Below, one piece after another: positions 8,784 to 19,248 of a stretch of 64,000 nucleotides of DNA. The stretch lies in the NCBI GenBank assembly GCA_018268715.1, contig JAFDVZ010000003.1:410570-474569 (forward strand), given 5' to 3'. This DNA comes from Acidobacteriota bacterium (GTDB lineage Bacteria > Acidobacteriota > Terriglobia > Bryobacterales > Bryobacteraceae). Below the pieces are notes generated by a model. The model worked only from the letters and a program-made list of their open reading frames with translations, ran no database searches and was not told where the DNA came from. Position numbers and translations under genes: made by a program. Within the stretch, counting starts at the first letter, position 1. The number at the start of each line of letters is the position of its first letter.

Positions 8784-9101
8784 ATGCTACGAAGACTTCT
8801 CACCATCGCCGTGACCGTGCTCGCGCTGACTCTCGGCGCCTATGGTCAGGGAGCCGCCGCGAAGGCCGCCGACGCCAAGAAGACCGCCACCAAGGCGGCT
8901 GACGCCAAGACCGCCCTCATCGACATCAACAGCGCCACGGGGCCGGAGCTCGAAGCGCTGCCCGGCATCGGCAAAGCCTACTCCGCCAAGATCATCGCCG
9001 CCCGTCCCTACGCCAACAAGAGCCAGTTGGTGTCCAAGGGCGTGCTGCCGGAATCCGTCTTCAAGAAGATCTCGGACAAGATCATCGCCAAACAGAAGTA
9101 G
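8784..9101 (+). CDS. Secreted ComEA-like helix-hairpin-helix protein
   Basis: 105 residues preceded by a strong ribosome site (AAGGAGG at 8770-8776). The signal peptide ends near residue 20 (GAYGQG). An Ala/Lys-rich tract with repeated AADAK/TADAK-like units (about 22-45) leads to a single helix-hairpin-helix domain (DINSATGPELEALPGIGKAYSAKII). ComEA-type domains bind DNA without sequence specificity. Export and HhH fold are seen; a role in extracellular DNA binding or uptake is inferred, and no other competence gene is adjacent (comM lies far away at 62447). Confidence 0.8.
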   Translation: MLRRLLTIAVTVLALTLGAYGQGAAAKAADAKKTATKAADAKTALIDINSATGPELEALPGIGKAYSAKIIAARPYANKSQLVSKGVLPESVFKKISDKIIAKQK

Positions 9102-9114
9102 TCCGTTCCGACCA

Positions 9115-9140
9115 GGGCGGGCTCTTTCGAGAACCCGCCC
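9115..9140. terminator. Bidirectional terminator hairpin between convergent genes
   Basis: GGGCGGG (9115-9121) pairs with CCCGCCC (9134-9140), and an inner CTC/GAG extends the stem. It lies in the 46-nt gap between two convergent genes, so it could serve both strands, although neither side has a long T run. Confidence 0.6.
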
Positions 9141-9147
9141 GTTCCCC

Positions 9148-11091
<1,944 letters not shown>

Positions 11092-11201
11092 CTGGAACCA
11101 CTACCATTCTCGCATCGACGCCGCGTTCCCCTGTACATTGAGAAGAAGCGTGGAGCGTAACCGCTCCGGCGAACCCGACGTCCATCCCAGGAGAGGAAAC
11201 T

Positions 11202-11975
11202 ATGCACCGGATTGCTTGCGCCATCGTCCTGTCCGCCGGGACGATCCTGTCAGCGGCCACCGCGCCGGATCCGACGCCCGCGCAGATCGAAGACATCATC
11301 GCGAAGTTCGCCGCCAAGGAGGCCGACTTCCAGCGGGCGCGCAGCAACTACACCTACCGGCAGACCGCGCGCGTGCAGGAGCTTGACGAAGGCGGCACGC
11401 CGGTAGGCAAGTGGGAGATGGTCTCCGACATCATCTTCACGCCCGACGGCAAGCGCACGGAGAAGGTGGTGCGCGCCCCGATGGCCACGTTGCGCAACCT
11501 GCAACTCGACCCGGGCGACGTCCAGGATCTTCGCGACGTGCAGCCGTTCGTCCTCACCACGGAGCAGTTGCCCAAGTACAACGTGCGCTACATCGGCCGG
11601 GAGCAGGTGGACGAAATCGGCTGCTACGTCTTCGCCGTGCGTCCGAAGAAGATGGAATCGGGCCAGCGCTACTTCGAGGGGCAGGTATGGGTGGACGATC
11701 GCGACCTGCAGATTGTGAAGTCCTACGGCCGCGGCGTCGGATTATTGAAGAGGGGCGCCGACAATCAATACCCGAAATTCGAAACCTACCGTGAGCAGAT
11801 CGACGGCAAGTACTGGTTCCCCACCTACACAATCGCCAACGACACGCTACAGTTCCAGACCGGGCCGCAGAAAATTAAGATGATGGTGAAATACGAGGAC
11901 TACAAGCAGTTCAAGAGCGACATCATCATCAAGTACGAGGATGTCGAGCAGAAGCCCGAACTCAAGAAGCCGTAG
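11202..11975 (+). CDS. Secreted protein with probable LolA-like fold
   Basis: 257 residues with an N-terminal signal peptide (cleavage near ILSAATA) and an AGGAGAGGAAA ribosome site. The body alternates beta-strand-like segments: YTYRQTARVQELD, WVDDRDLQIVKSYG, KYWFPTYTIANDTL and KIKMMVKYEDYKQFKSD. This is reminiscent of the outer-membrane lipoprotein-sorting (LolA/MucB-like) fold found in many acidobacterial secreted proteins. No catalytic motif is visible and the function is unknown. Confidence 0.72.
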   Translation: MHRIACAIVLSAGTILSAATAPDPTPAQIEDIIAKFAAKEADFQRARSNYTYRQTARVQELDEGGTPVGKWEMVSDIIFTPDGKRTEKVVRAPMATLRNLQLDPGDVQDLRDVQPFVLTTEQLPKYNVRYIGREQVDEIGCYVFAVRPKKMESGQRYFEGQVWVDDRDLQIVKSYGRGVGLLKRGADNQYPKFETYREQIDGKYWFPTYTIANDTLQFQTGPQKIKMMVKYEDYKQFKSDIIIKYEDVEQKPELKKP

Positions 11976-11980
11976 GAGAC

Positions 11981-12009
11981 CGAGGCCGCGCCGGTAAGCC
12001 GCGGCCTCG
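11981..12009. terminator. Bidirectional terminator hairpin
   Basis: A perfect 10-bp inverted repeat (CGAGGCCGCG, 11981-11990, and its complement 12000-12009) with a 9-nt loop fills the 48-nt gap between convergent genes at 11975 and 12024. Confidence 0.7.
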
Positions 12010-12023
12010 ACTCAGCTCGCCCG

Positions 12024-13760
12024 TTAGTTGATGATCGTGTTCAGGCGGAACAGGCTGTTGGCGCCCTGCCAGCCGCTGGGGCCGAACAGAAGCAGCAACT
12101 GGGCCAGATAGTCAGTCATCTGTGTCTTGGTCGTCCCGAGATATAACGAAACCGGCGCGCCTTCATTGACGAAGTTCCAACCGTCGAACTTGGTGTTCAC
12201 GTTCGTGCCGTCATTGATCGTGTCGTACATATCCCACATCGTGGCGGCGACGCGCATCTCGTTGGTCTGCCCGGTGCAGATGCTCGACGAAAGGCTCTCC
12301 AGGTTCGGCGTCAGATTCGGGATGCTCGGCGCCGTGTTGTTGCGCTTCAGTTGGACCCAATACGCCACAAAGTCCGCGAACCCTTCCGTCAGGGCGAGAC
12401 CCGGAGTGAAGCAGCCGCCCAGCTTGTGCTTCCCGCCCGCGTCGCCCGGCATGCTGCTCCAGTAATAGGCGTTGATGCTGTGCGCCATCTCGTGCTGCAC
12501 CACCGTGGCGTTGGCGTGCTTCGGGATGATGTAGATCTGTCCCTGGCTCCAGTAAGAACAGGACCATGCGATGGTGTTTCCGACGCTATCGGTGCTCTGG
12601 CACTTGCCGGAGTCCAGCGTATTGGGAAAGGTGATTTCAATCGGATCGTCCATCAGCGGGTTGATGTTGACCGCCTTGAAACGGGCCCATTCCTGCATGC
12701 CGCCGTGGAACATATCGGCCAACCCAGGCAGGTCGCCGGTCACCGTCAGGTCGATCACTTGATTGCCCGTATCCTGCAATTTGGACATCGAATGTTTCCA
12801 GCTATAGACGTCGCCGTCGGCGTCCTGAATCTGGAAGAATCGGTTGCCGGCGACATAGTGGATATGCGTGGGCACGCTCTTCTGGGCATCCTCATCGAGA
12901 TTCGCCGACCAGGTCCCGTCGTGCTTCACGCGCGCCGAACCGTGCAACTCCCAGTCGTTATCGATCAACTGCCATACCTCCGCGGTCCAGCCCCAGCCCG
13001 GAATCGTCACCGTCGGGGAACTCTTGATAAACAAGCCTCCCTTGATCGACAGACCCGCGGTTTCCGCCGTCTCCGAAGGGATCCCCCGTCCGCCGGCCCC
13101 TGCTTCCGCCACGGCCGTCTGAGCGCGCTCGATCGGCAGAAGCCCGCCATAAGAAACACCGCCCGGCGCCGGCAGAGGCTGCCGCCAAACCGTCAGCAAC
13201 TCGTCGATATCCGGCTCGTCAATCGGCGTGATGCGCGCATCCACGGGCAGATCCTGCGAGCTGAAGGTGAACCGCGCCATCTTGCGAGTGGCCCGATACC
13301 CGGCGCCCAGATCCACGACGCCCGGACTGAAGCGCGCGTCCAGGTTGATCAACTCACGCCTGGCGACAAACGCCTGTTTGTAGTCGAGTTTCCGCACGCT
13401 TCCGTCGCATTGAAAAATCTCATACAGCGACGGACCGTTCTCCGCCGCTCCGCCTTCAGCGATAATCGACGACTGCACGTGCAACGTCACCAGTCCTCTC
13501 AGCGGCAGCAGCCCCAGGTTCACCTCAGCCGAACGGCCTCCGGAAATCGTCACGCGCTGTTGTTCGAATCGCAACGATCCGAGCGGTCCCGCCGCGACCA
13601 GCAGCGTGACCGGCAACCTGCTGCTGTTGTGAATCTGAAGCGCGCTGTTGTTGGTTAGCGCCAGATTGGATGTGATGGTGAGCGCGGGCTCAATGGGCTG
13701 ACTCGCCCAGCAGGCCGCGACAGTGCATGCCGCCGCCCACATCATTCTCTTCATGGACAA
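12024..13760 (-). CDS. Exported gluzincin-like putative metallopeptidase
   Basis: 578 residues. The N-terminus is a signal peptide, with VAAC resembling a lipobox. The C-terminal part carries HEMAH (H423-E424-H427), followed 32 residues later by EGFADF with E459, matching the HExxH...E zinc-ligand layout of gluzincin peptidases. Most of the N-terminal 400 residues look beta-rich and may be adhesive or inhibitory domains; the segment 275-335 (TIPGWGWTAEVWQ, DADGDVYSW) resembles a repeated beta-module. Peptidase activity is inferred from the motif only. A purine-rich GGAGG lies 13-14 nt before the start. Confidence 0.75.
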   Translation of the reverse strand: MSMKRMMWAAACTVAACWASQPIEPALTITSNLALTNNSALQIHNSSRLPVTLLVAAGPLGSLRFEQQRVTISGGRSAEVNLGLLPLRGLVTLHVQSSIIAEGGAAENGPSLYEIFQCDGSVRKLDYKQAFVARRELINLDARFSPGVVDLGAGYRATRKMARFTFSSQDLPVDARITPIDEPDIDELLTVWRQPLPAPGGVSYGGLLPIERAQTAVAEAGAGGRGIPSETAETAGLSIKGGLFIKSSPTVTIPGWGWTAEVWQLIDNDWELHGSARVKHDGTWSANLDEDAQKSVPTHIHYVAGNRFFQIQDADGDVYSWKHSMSKLQDTGNQVIDLTVTGDLPGLADMFHGGMQEWARFKAVNINPLMDDPIEITFPNTLDSGKCQSTDSVGNTIAWSCSYWSQGQIYIIPKHANATVVQHEMAHSINAYYWSSMPGDAGGKHKLGGCFTPGLALTEGFADFVAYWVQLKRNNTAPSIPNLTPNLESLSSSICTGQTNEMRVAATMWDMYDTINDGTNVNTKFDGWNFVNEGAPVSLYLGTTKTQMTDYLAQLLLLFGPSGWQGANSLFRLNTIIN

Positions 13761-13857
13761 AGTGGATCCTCCAGTAGTTTTCCTGCTTCAATCTCGTGGG
13801 TCTGACGCCCACAATTCGGCTGTGTTGGAAACGCCCGAATCCGGGTGAAACAATGGA

Positions 13858-15306
13858 ATGGTGCCGATTTCGTTTTCGCGGGAGCAGGGCGAATCCGCCT
13901 TGCCCTGGATTGTCGCCTTCAGCGAAGGTTTTTCCACCCTGGCGGTCGAAGTCATCGCCATTCGCCTGGCCATTCCGATCGTCGGGTCGAGCATCACGCT
14001 CACTGGCGTCATGCTGGGCGTAGTGTTGTTCGCGCTCAGCGCGGGATATTGGCGCGGCGGGGCGCTGTCGGCGAAATGGGACCGTGATGCGACGCGTCGC
14101 CGGCTGTCGGTGAACCTGCTCGCCGCGGCCGCGCTCTATGGCGTGGTGGCCTTCCCCCTGGAGGCGCCGGCGCTCGAGAAAGCGCTCGATCTCGGGCTCG
14201 ACCTGCCGCTCGCCATCGGCGTCACGGCGAGCCTGTTATTCCTGCTTCCGATCTATCTCGCCTCGCAAACCGTGCCCATGCTCGCCGAACTGACCAACGT
14301 CGACGGCAAGGCGGGCAAGGCTTCGGGAAAGGTCCTGTTCTTTTCAACGGTGGGATCGGTGGCCGGCGGCATCGTAACTCCGGTGTGGCTGTTCCCATCG
14401 ATCGGCGTCGCTCGCTCCACGTGGGTCGTCTTCGCGTTGCTCGCGGCCGGCGCACTCGCCATGTCGGCGCGGCGTTTGCGGCCGGTGGCGTCGGCGGCGC
14501 TCGGGGCGTTCCTGCTGGTGGCTGCGTCGAACGCGATGGCCGCCCGCACCACGGCGAAATACGCATTCGACAGCGCCTATCAAACCATCCGCGTGGAAGA
14601 GGACCCGGCGGCCAATGGCCGGATGGAGCGCGCTCTGATCATGGGCGGCGGCCGGGCTTCGGGCATCTACACCGACACCGGAGAGACGTCCTTCGCCTAC
14701 GCACACGCAGTACAGAGAGCGTTTGAAACAACACGGGCCGAATACGTTTTGGTGATCGGAGCCGCCGGATTCACCTTCCCGCGCGATGCGTCGGCTTTCC
14801 CCTACGTCCGGCGCGTGGACGCCGTCGACGTCGACCCGGCGGTGAAGCGCATCGCCGAACGCGAGTTCCTTAGACAGCCGTTGCCCGCCAAGGTCCGCTT
14901 CCTGCCCCTGTCGGCGCGCTACGCCGTCCGCAAACTGCGCCGCGACGGCCAGCGCTACGGGTTCACGCTGATCGACGCCTTCTTCGGCAAGAGCGTTCCG
15001 GACGAACTGACCACCGTCGAATTCTTCCGCGACGTCGCGGCCGTTTCCGACCACACGTCGATGAACGTCATCATGGATCGCGAAATGAGTTCGGCCTTCG
15101 CGCGGAATATCCTGGCGTCCATTCGCGAAGCCTGGGGCCGTGTGTGGGTCACCGACGCCAAGCCGGGCGATTCGGACATGACCAACGCGCTGGTCACCAG
15201 TTGGGCCGCGCCGGGAGCCATCGAGTGGAAGGGTTCCGGGATGGTATATCGTGATGATCGGAACAGCGCCGACAAGGATCACGTGGACCTCGTCTGGAAC
15301 CAATGA
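13858..15306 (+). CDS. Membrane-bound spermidine-synthase-like protein
   Basis: 482 residues. About 210 N-terminal residues form several transmembrane segments (for example ITLTGVMLGVVLFALSAGYW and ASLLFLLPIYLAS). They are followed by a Rossmann domain like that of polyamine synthases (YVLVIGAAGFTFPRDA, RRVDAVDVDPAVKRIAERE, GFTLIDAFFG). This is the fused transporter-like/spermidine-synthase architecture. The nucleotide-binding glycines are partly replaced (VIGAAGF), so true aminopropyl transfer is uncertain. The stop overlaps the next gene by 4 nt. Confidence 0.78.
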   Translation: MVPISFSREQGESALPWIVAFSEGFSTLAVEVIAIRLAIPIVGSSITLTGVMLGVVLFALSAGYWRGGALSAKWDRDATRRRLSVNLLAAAALYGVVAFPLEAPALEKALDLGLDLPLAIGVTASLLFLLPIYLASQTVPMLAELTNVDGKAGKASGKVLFFSTVGSVAGGIVTPVWLFPSIGVARSTWVVFALLAAGALAMSARRLRPVASAALGAFLLVAASNAMAARTTAKYAFDSAYQTIRVEEDPAANGRMERALIMGGGRASGIYTDTGETSFAYAHAVQRAFETTRAEYVLVIGAAGFTFPRDASAFPYVRRVDAVDVDPAVKRIAEREFLRQPLPAKVRFLPLSARYAVRKLRRDGQRYGFTLIDAFFGKSVPDELTTVEFFRDVAAVSDHTSMNVIMDREMSSAFARNILASIREAWGRVWVTDAKPGDSDMTNALVTSWAAPGAIEWKGSGMVYRDDRNSADKDHVDLVWNQ

Positions 15307-17447
15307 AACCAACTCGACGGAATTTCATCATCGCCGCCGGAGCCGCAGCCGCGGTCCCCGCCGCCGCCCAATATTCGACGCCGCCCAACTGGTTCGACAA
15401 GCCCATGCGCTGGGCGCAGCTTGTCTTCACCGAGGATGATCCCGGCCAATACGACGCCCAATTCTGGCTCGACTACTTCAAGGCCACCCATTCCGATGGA
15501 GCGTGCCTGGCGGGCGGCGGCTACATGGCCTTCTACCCGACCAGGATCCCGTTGCACAGCCGCAGCCGCATGCTCGGCGATCGCGACCCGTTCGGAGACC
15601 TGGTCAAGGGCTGCCGCAAACTCGGCATGGCGGTGATCGCGCGCACCGATCCCCACGCCGCGCATCAGGACCTGTACGAAGCTCACCCGGACTGGATCGC
15701 CGTCGACGACAAAGGCCAGAAGCGCCGCCATTGGGCGAATCCGGCCCTGTGGGTGACCTGCGCGCTTGGCCCCATGAACTTCGAGTTCATGACCGAAGTG
15801 ACCAAGGAGATCGTGCGCGAATACGGCGTCGACGGCGTGTTCAGCAACCGCTGGGCGGGCAGCGGCATGTGCTACTGCGAGCATTGCCGGCGCAACTTCC
15901 GCCAGTTCTCCGGCCTCGATCTGCCGCGCACGTTGAACCCGCAGGATCCCGCGCGCAAAGCGTACCTGGTCTGGCATGAGCAGCGGCTGTTTGAGGTGTG
16001 GCGGCTGTGGGATTCCGAAATCCGTAAGATCAACCCCAACGCGCGCTTCATCGCCAACTCGGGCGGCGGCGCGCTGAGCGAACTCGACATGAAGACGGTG
16101 GGCGAGATGTCGGACATCCTGTTTGCCGACCGCCAGGCCCGCCGCGGCGTCATGTCCGCCTGGAGCAACGGCAAGAACGGCAAGGAATACCGCGCCGCGC
16201 TCGGCCGCAAACCCATCGGCGGTATTTTCAGCGTAGGCATCGAAGAGCCCTATCGCTGGAAGGATTCGGTCCAGGACGGCGAGGAGATCCGGCTGTGGGC
16301 TGCCGACGGCGTCGCCAACGGTCTGCGCCCGTGGTTTGCAAAGTTCAACGGCAAGCCCTATGACAAGCGCTGGTTGAAGCCTGTCCAGCAGCTGTACGAG
16401 TGGCACTATCGGAACGAAAAGTACCTGCGCAACGAAGCGAACCTGGCGCGGGTGGCGATGGTGTTCTCGCAGCATACGGCGAAGTTCTACGGCGGCGAAC
16501 AGGCGGCGGCGAAGGTCGAAGCGCCCATCGACGGTTTCTACCAGGCGCTGGTGGAATCGCGCATCCCGTTTGAAATGGTGCACGATCGGAAGCTGACGCC
16601 CGACGAAATCGGCCGCTTCGACGTCCTCATCCTGCCGAACATCGCCGCTCTTTCCGACGCCCAATGCGATCAACTGCGCGCCTACGTCCGCGGCGGAGGT
16701 AGTCTTATCGCCACCCACGAAACCAGCCTCTATGACGAGTGGGGCGTGCGTCGAAAGGACTTCGGCCTGGCCGACGTGTTCGGCGCCGCCTTCGAAGGCA
16801 AGGTGGACGCTCGCGTGCAGAACTCCTACATAAACCTGGCCCCGCCCCATCCGCTGCTGCGCGGGCTGGAAGACGCCGGCCGCATCATCAACGGAGTCAG
16901 CCGCGTCTACACGCGAAGCACGCGCGGCGGAACGGCGCCGATGACGCTCGTGCCTTCCTACCCGGACCTGCCCATGGAGGACGTGTACCCGCGCATTCCG
17001 CGGACCGACGTCCCGGCCGTGCACATCGTGGAGTCCGGCAAGTCGCGAGTCATCTATTTCCCCTGGGACATCGACCGCACGTTCTGGGAGATCCTGGCAA
17101 AGGACCACCTGATGCTTCTCCGCAACTCGGTCGAATGGGCATTGGCGGGCCGGTCTCCGGTGAGTGTCACCGGACGCGGAGTGCTCGACGTCACCGTGTG
17201 GCGCCAGCGCTCGAGCGTCACTGTGCACCTGGTGAACCTCACCAACCCGATGATGATGAAAGGCCCGGTCCGCGAGGTCTATCCCGTGGGCCCGCAGCAG
17301 GTGCGCCTGCATGCGCCAGGCAAGGCGAAATCGGTGCGCCTGTGCGTGGCGGGCCGGGCGGTCCCCTTCAAAGTGGAGGGAGAAACGATCCAGTTCGAAA
17401 TCCCGTCCGTCGAAGTACATGAGATGGCGGCGATCGATCTCGCGTGA
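15303..17447 (+). CDS. Tat-exported glycosyl-hydrolase-like protein
   Basis: 714 residues with a Tat signal (TRRNFIIAAGAAAAVPAAAQ). The first 350 residues look like a TIM barrel of the hypothetical glycosyl hydrolase type: KLGMAVIARTDPHAA, YGVDGVFSNRWAG, with a CYCEHC metal-like cluster. Residues about 385-600 resemble the beta-galactosidase trimerisation domain (FDVLILPNIAALS, VRGGGSLIATHETSLYDEWG). A C-terminal beta-sandwich follows. It probably acts on a plant or microbial polysaccharide outside the cytoplasm; the substrate is unknown. It starts in a 4-nt overlap with the spermidine-synthase-like gene. Confidence 0.8.
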   Translation: MKPTRRNFIIAAGAAAAVPAAAQYSTPPNWFDKPMRWAQLVFTEDDPGQYDAQFWLDYFKATHSDGACLAGGGYMAFYPTRIPLHSRSRMLGDRDPFGDLVKGCRKLGMAVIARTDPHAAHQDLYEAHPDWIAVDDKGQKRRHWANPALWVTCALGPMNFEFMTEVTKEIVREYGVDGVFSNRWAGSGMCYCEHCRRNFRQFSGLDLPRTLNPQDPARKAYLVWHEQRLFEVWRLWDSEIRKINPNARFIANSGGGALSELDMKTVGEMSDILFADRQARRGVMSAWSNGKNGKEYRAALGRKPIGGIFSVGIEEPYRWKDSVQDGEEIRLWAADGVANGLRPWFAKFNGKPYDKRWLKPVQQLYEWHYRNEKYLRNEANLARVAMVFSQHTAKFYGGEQAAAKVEAPIDGFYQALVESRIPFEMVHDRKLTPDEIGRFDVLILPNIAALSDAQCDQLRAYVRGGGSLIATHETSLYDEWGVRRKDFGLADVFGAAFEGKVDARVQNSYINLAPPHPLLRGLEDAGRIINGVSRVYTRSTRGGTAPMTLVPSYPDLPMEDVYPRIPRTDVPAVHIVESGKSRVIYFPWDIDRTFWEILAKDHLMLLRNSVEWALAGRSPVSVTGRGVLDVTVWRQRSSVTVHLVNLTNPMMMKGPVREVYPVGPQQVRLHAPGKAKSVRLCVAGRAVPFKVEGETIQFEIPSVEVHEMAAIDLA

Positions 17448-17481
17448 GCAACGCATGAGAGAATGGCAAAGGATGTCGCGG

Positions 17482-18051
17482 ATGATGAAGTATGTTTGCT
17501 TGTGCGCCTTCGCGGCGCTGGCCGCCCGCGGTCAATCACAACCGGCGCAAGCGGGTGTGGAATCCGAGTGGGACCTGAAGACTCAGCTGAAGACATTGAC
17601 GGCGGCGGCGAAACGCATGCAGCCCATCTTCGAACAGGCTGACCCGAAAAACTGGCGCGACCCGCAAGCCGGGCAGTCCTATGTGGCGCAGTGGAAGGCG
17701 GCGCAGGATGAGATCCGCTACCTGAACGGCGTGGCGGATCAACTCGCGAAGGATCCCGAACGGCTGACCCTGGTGCTGGAGACATTCTTCCGCATGCAGG
17801 CGGTGGAATCGTCAACCTCAGCGCTCATCGAAGGCGTTCGCAAGTATTACAACGCGCCGGTGGCCGAACTGTTGCAGGCCGCGCTGGTCGAGCACAAAAA
17901 CAACCGGGAACGTTTGAGAGTCTATCTGGTGGATCTGGCCCAAACCAAGGAGCAGGAGTTCACGATCATGGACAAGGAGGCGCAGCGCTGTCGCGCCTTC
18001 CTGACCAAGCAGCCGCCGCCGGCGCCCGCGTCCAAACCAAGGAGCAAGTGA
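17482..18051 (+). CDS. Small secreted helical protein of unknown function
   Basis: 189 residues. The start MMKYVCLCAFAALAARG is chosen because AAAGGA lies 8 nt upstream and the signal peptide is then N-terminal; ATGs at 17455 and 17473 are alternatives. The mature part is charged and helical (for example LKTQLKTLTAAAKRMQPI, ALVEHKNNRERLRVYLVDLAQTK) and ends in a Pro/Ala/Lys tail. It resembles the small exported proteins common in Solibacter-type genomes. It is coupled to the next gene by a GTGA overlap. Confidence 0.7.
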   Translation: MMKYVCLCAFAALAARGQSQPAQAGVESEWDLKTQLKTLTAAAKRMQPIFEQADPKNWRDPQAGQSYVAQWKAAQDEIRYLNGVADQLAKDPERLTLVLETFFRMQAVESSTSALIEGVRKYYNAPVAELLQAALVEHKNNRERLRVYLVDLAQTKEQEFTIMDKEAQRCRAFLTKQPPPAPASKPRSK

Positions 18052-18368
18052 CTTTGACCCCGACCCTGACCTTCACGTGCAGCATCTGCGGCGAGCAATC
18101 GACCTCGATCTGCGTATATTGCACCAAGGACGCCTGCCCGAACCACCTGTGCGACCGTTGCCGCCGTTGCAGCGATTGCTGCGAGTGCGACATCAAGCTG
18201 GAGGAGCATCCCGAATACGACCTCCCCGTCGACGACGCTCCGCCGGAGCCCGTCGAGGAGTTAGCCGCCGAGCCCGAGCCAACGCCCGAGCCGACGCATG
18301 TCGAGTCAGCGGAAGCCCCCACCATTGCGCAACCGGAGACACCCGTTGAACCGCCTCATCACGAGTAG
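18048..18368 (+). CDS. Small cysteine-rich (zinc-ribbon-like) protein
   Basis: 106 residues beginning at a GTG that overlaps the preceding stop. Eleven cysteines lie between residues 11 and 47, in CSIC, CVYC, CDRCRRC and CCEC arrangements, suggesting one or two treble-clef or ribbon zinc sites. The second half is an acidic Pro/Glu-rich tail without predicted structure. No family was recognised; the gene is supported by coding character, coupling to its neighbour and the cysteine spacing. Confidence 0.65.
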   Translation: MTLTPTLTFTCSICGEQSTSICVYCTKDACPNHLCDRCRRCSDCCECDIKLEEHPEYDLPVDDAPPEPVEELAAEPEPTPEPTHVESAEAPTIAQPETPVEPPHHE

Positions 18369-19206
18369 CCTGCTGGCGGGTCTCGCGCTCATGACTACGT
18401 TGAACGGATTGGCCGCCGAGCCGCGCATCCAGGTGCACGGGCATCGCGGCGCCCGCGCCCGCATGCCGGAAAACACGCTCCCGGCCTTTGAATACGCCAT
18501 GCGGGCCGGCGTCGATGTCCTCGAACTCGACATGGCCGTAACGCGAGACAACGTCATCGTCATCTCGCACGATCCCATCCTGCATCCGCCGGTATGCTCC
18601 GGCCCGAAACCCAGCGCGGTGATTCACGAACTCACGCTCGCCCAGGTGCGGGAATGGGATTGCGGGGCCGTGAAGAACCCGGCCTTCCCCGATCAGCAGC
18701 CGGTTCCGGGAACGCGCATGCCGACGCTCGACGAGGTGTTCACGCTGGCGGCGAAGAGCAAAGTCGAATTCAACATCGAGACCAAGATCTTCAAGGACAA
18801 ACCCGAGCTAACTCCGCCTCCGCGCGAGTTCGCCCAGTTAGTGCTCGACGAGATTCGTAAGCATCACATCGAAAAACGGATAATTCTACAGTCGTTCGAC
18901 TACCGGACGCTCGCCGAAATGAAGCAACTCGCGCCGAAGATCCGGTTGTCGGCGTTGACCCAATCCGACCAGCGCGAGTTCACCGAAATCGCCAAGGAAG
19001 CGGGCGCGGGGATAGTGTCTCCTCACTACTCGCTGGTGACTCCCGAGAAGGTGAAGGCGGCCCACGCGGCCGACCTGCAGGTGGTCCCCTGGACGGCGAA
19101 CAAACCATCCGACTGGCGGAAGCTCGTCGACGCGCATGTGGACGCCATCATCAGCGACGATCCAGCCGCCCTAATCGCCTGGCTGAAGCAACAGGGTCTG
19201 CGCTGA
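18346..19206 (+). CDS. Periplasmic glycerophosphodiester phosphodiesterase
   Basis: 286 residues from a TTG start with GGAG 7 nt upstream, giving a clean signal peptide (LITSSLLAGLALMTTLNGLAA). An ATG at 18298 would extend it by 16 residues. GDPD hallmarks are present: HGHRGAR, PENTLPAF, VLELDMAVTRD and SHDPIL, with the C-terminal VVPWTANKPSDW. It hydrolyses glycerophosphodiesters to glycerol-3-phosphate and an alcohol, a way of salvaging phosphorus and carbon from lipids. It overlaps the Cys-rich gene by 23 nt. Confidence 0.9.
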   Translation: MNRLITSSLLAGLALMTTLNGLAAEPRIQVHGHRGARARMPENTLPAFEYAMRAGVDVLELDMAVTRDNVIVISHDPILHPPVCSGPKPSAVIHELTLAQVREWDCGAVKNPAFPDQQPVPGTRMPTLDEVFTLAAKSKVEFNIETKIFKDKPELTPPPREFAQLVLDEIRKHHIEKRIILQSFDYRTLAEMKQLAPKIRLSALTQSDQREFTEIAKEAGAGIVSPHYSLVTPEKVKAAHAADLQVVPWTANKPSDWRKLVDAHVDAIISDDPAALIAWLKQQGLR

Positions 19207-19234
19207 TCGCCAGGGCCGCGCTCACCGCGAGTGT

Positions 19235-19240
19235 TAGCAT
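19235..19240 (+). promoter_or_regulatory. Candidate extended -10 element (TGn-TAGCAT)
   Basis: TAGCAT with an upstream TGT lies 8 nt before the ATG at 19249. If used, transcription would start almost at the initiation codon, in line with the absence of a Shine-Dalgarno sequence. Confidence 0.35.
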
Positions 19241-19248
19241 GGCCTGAG

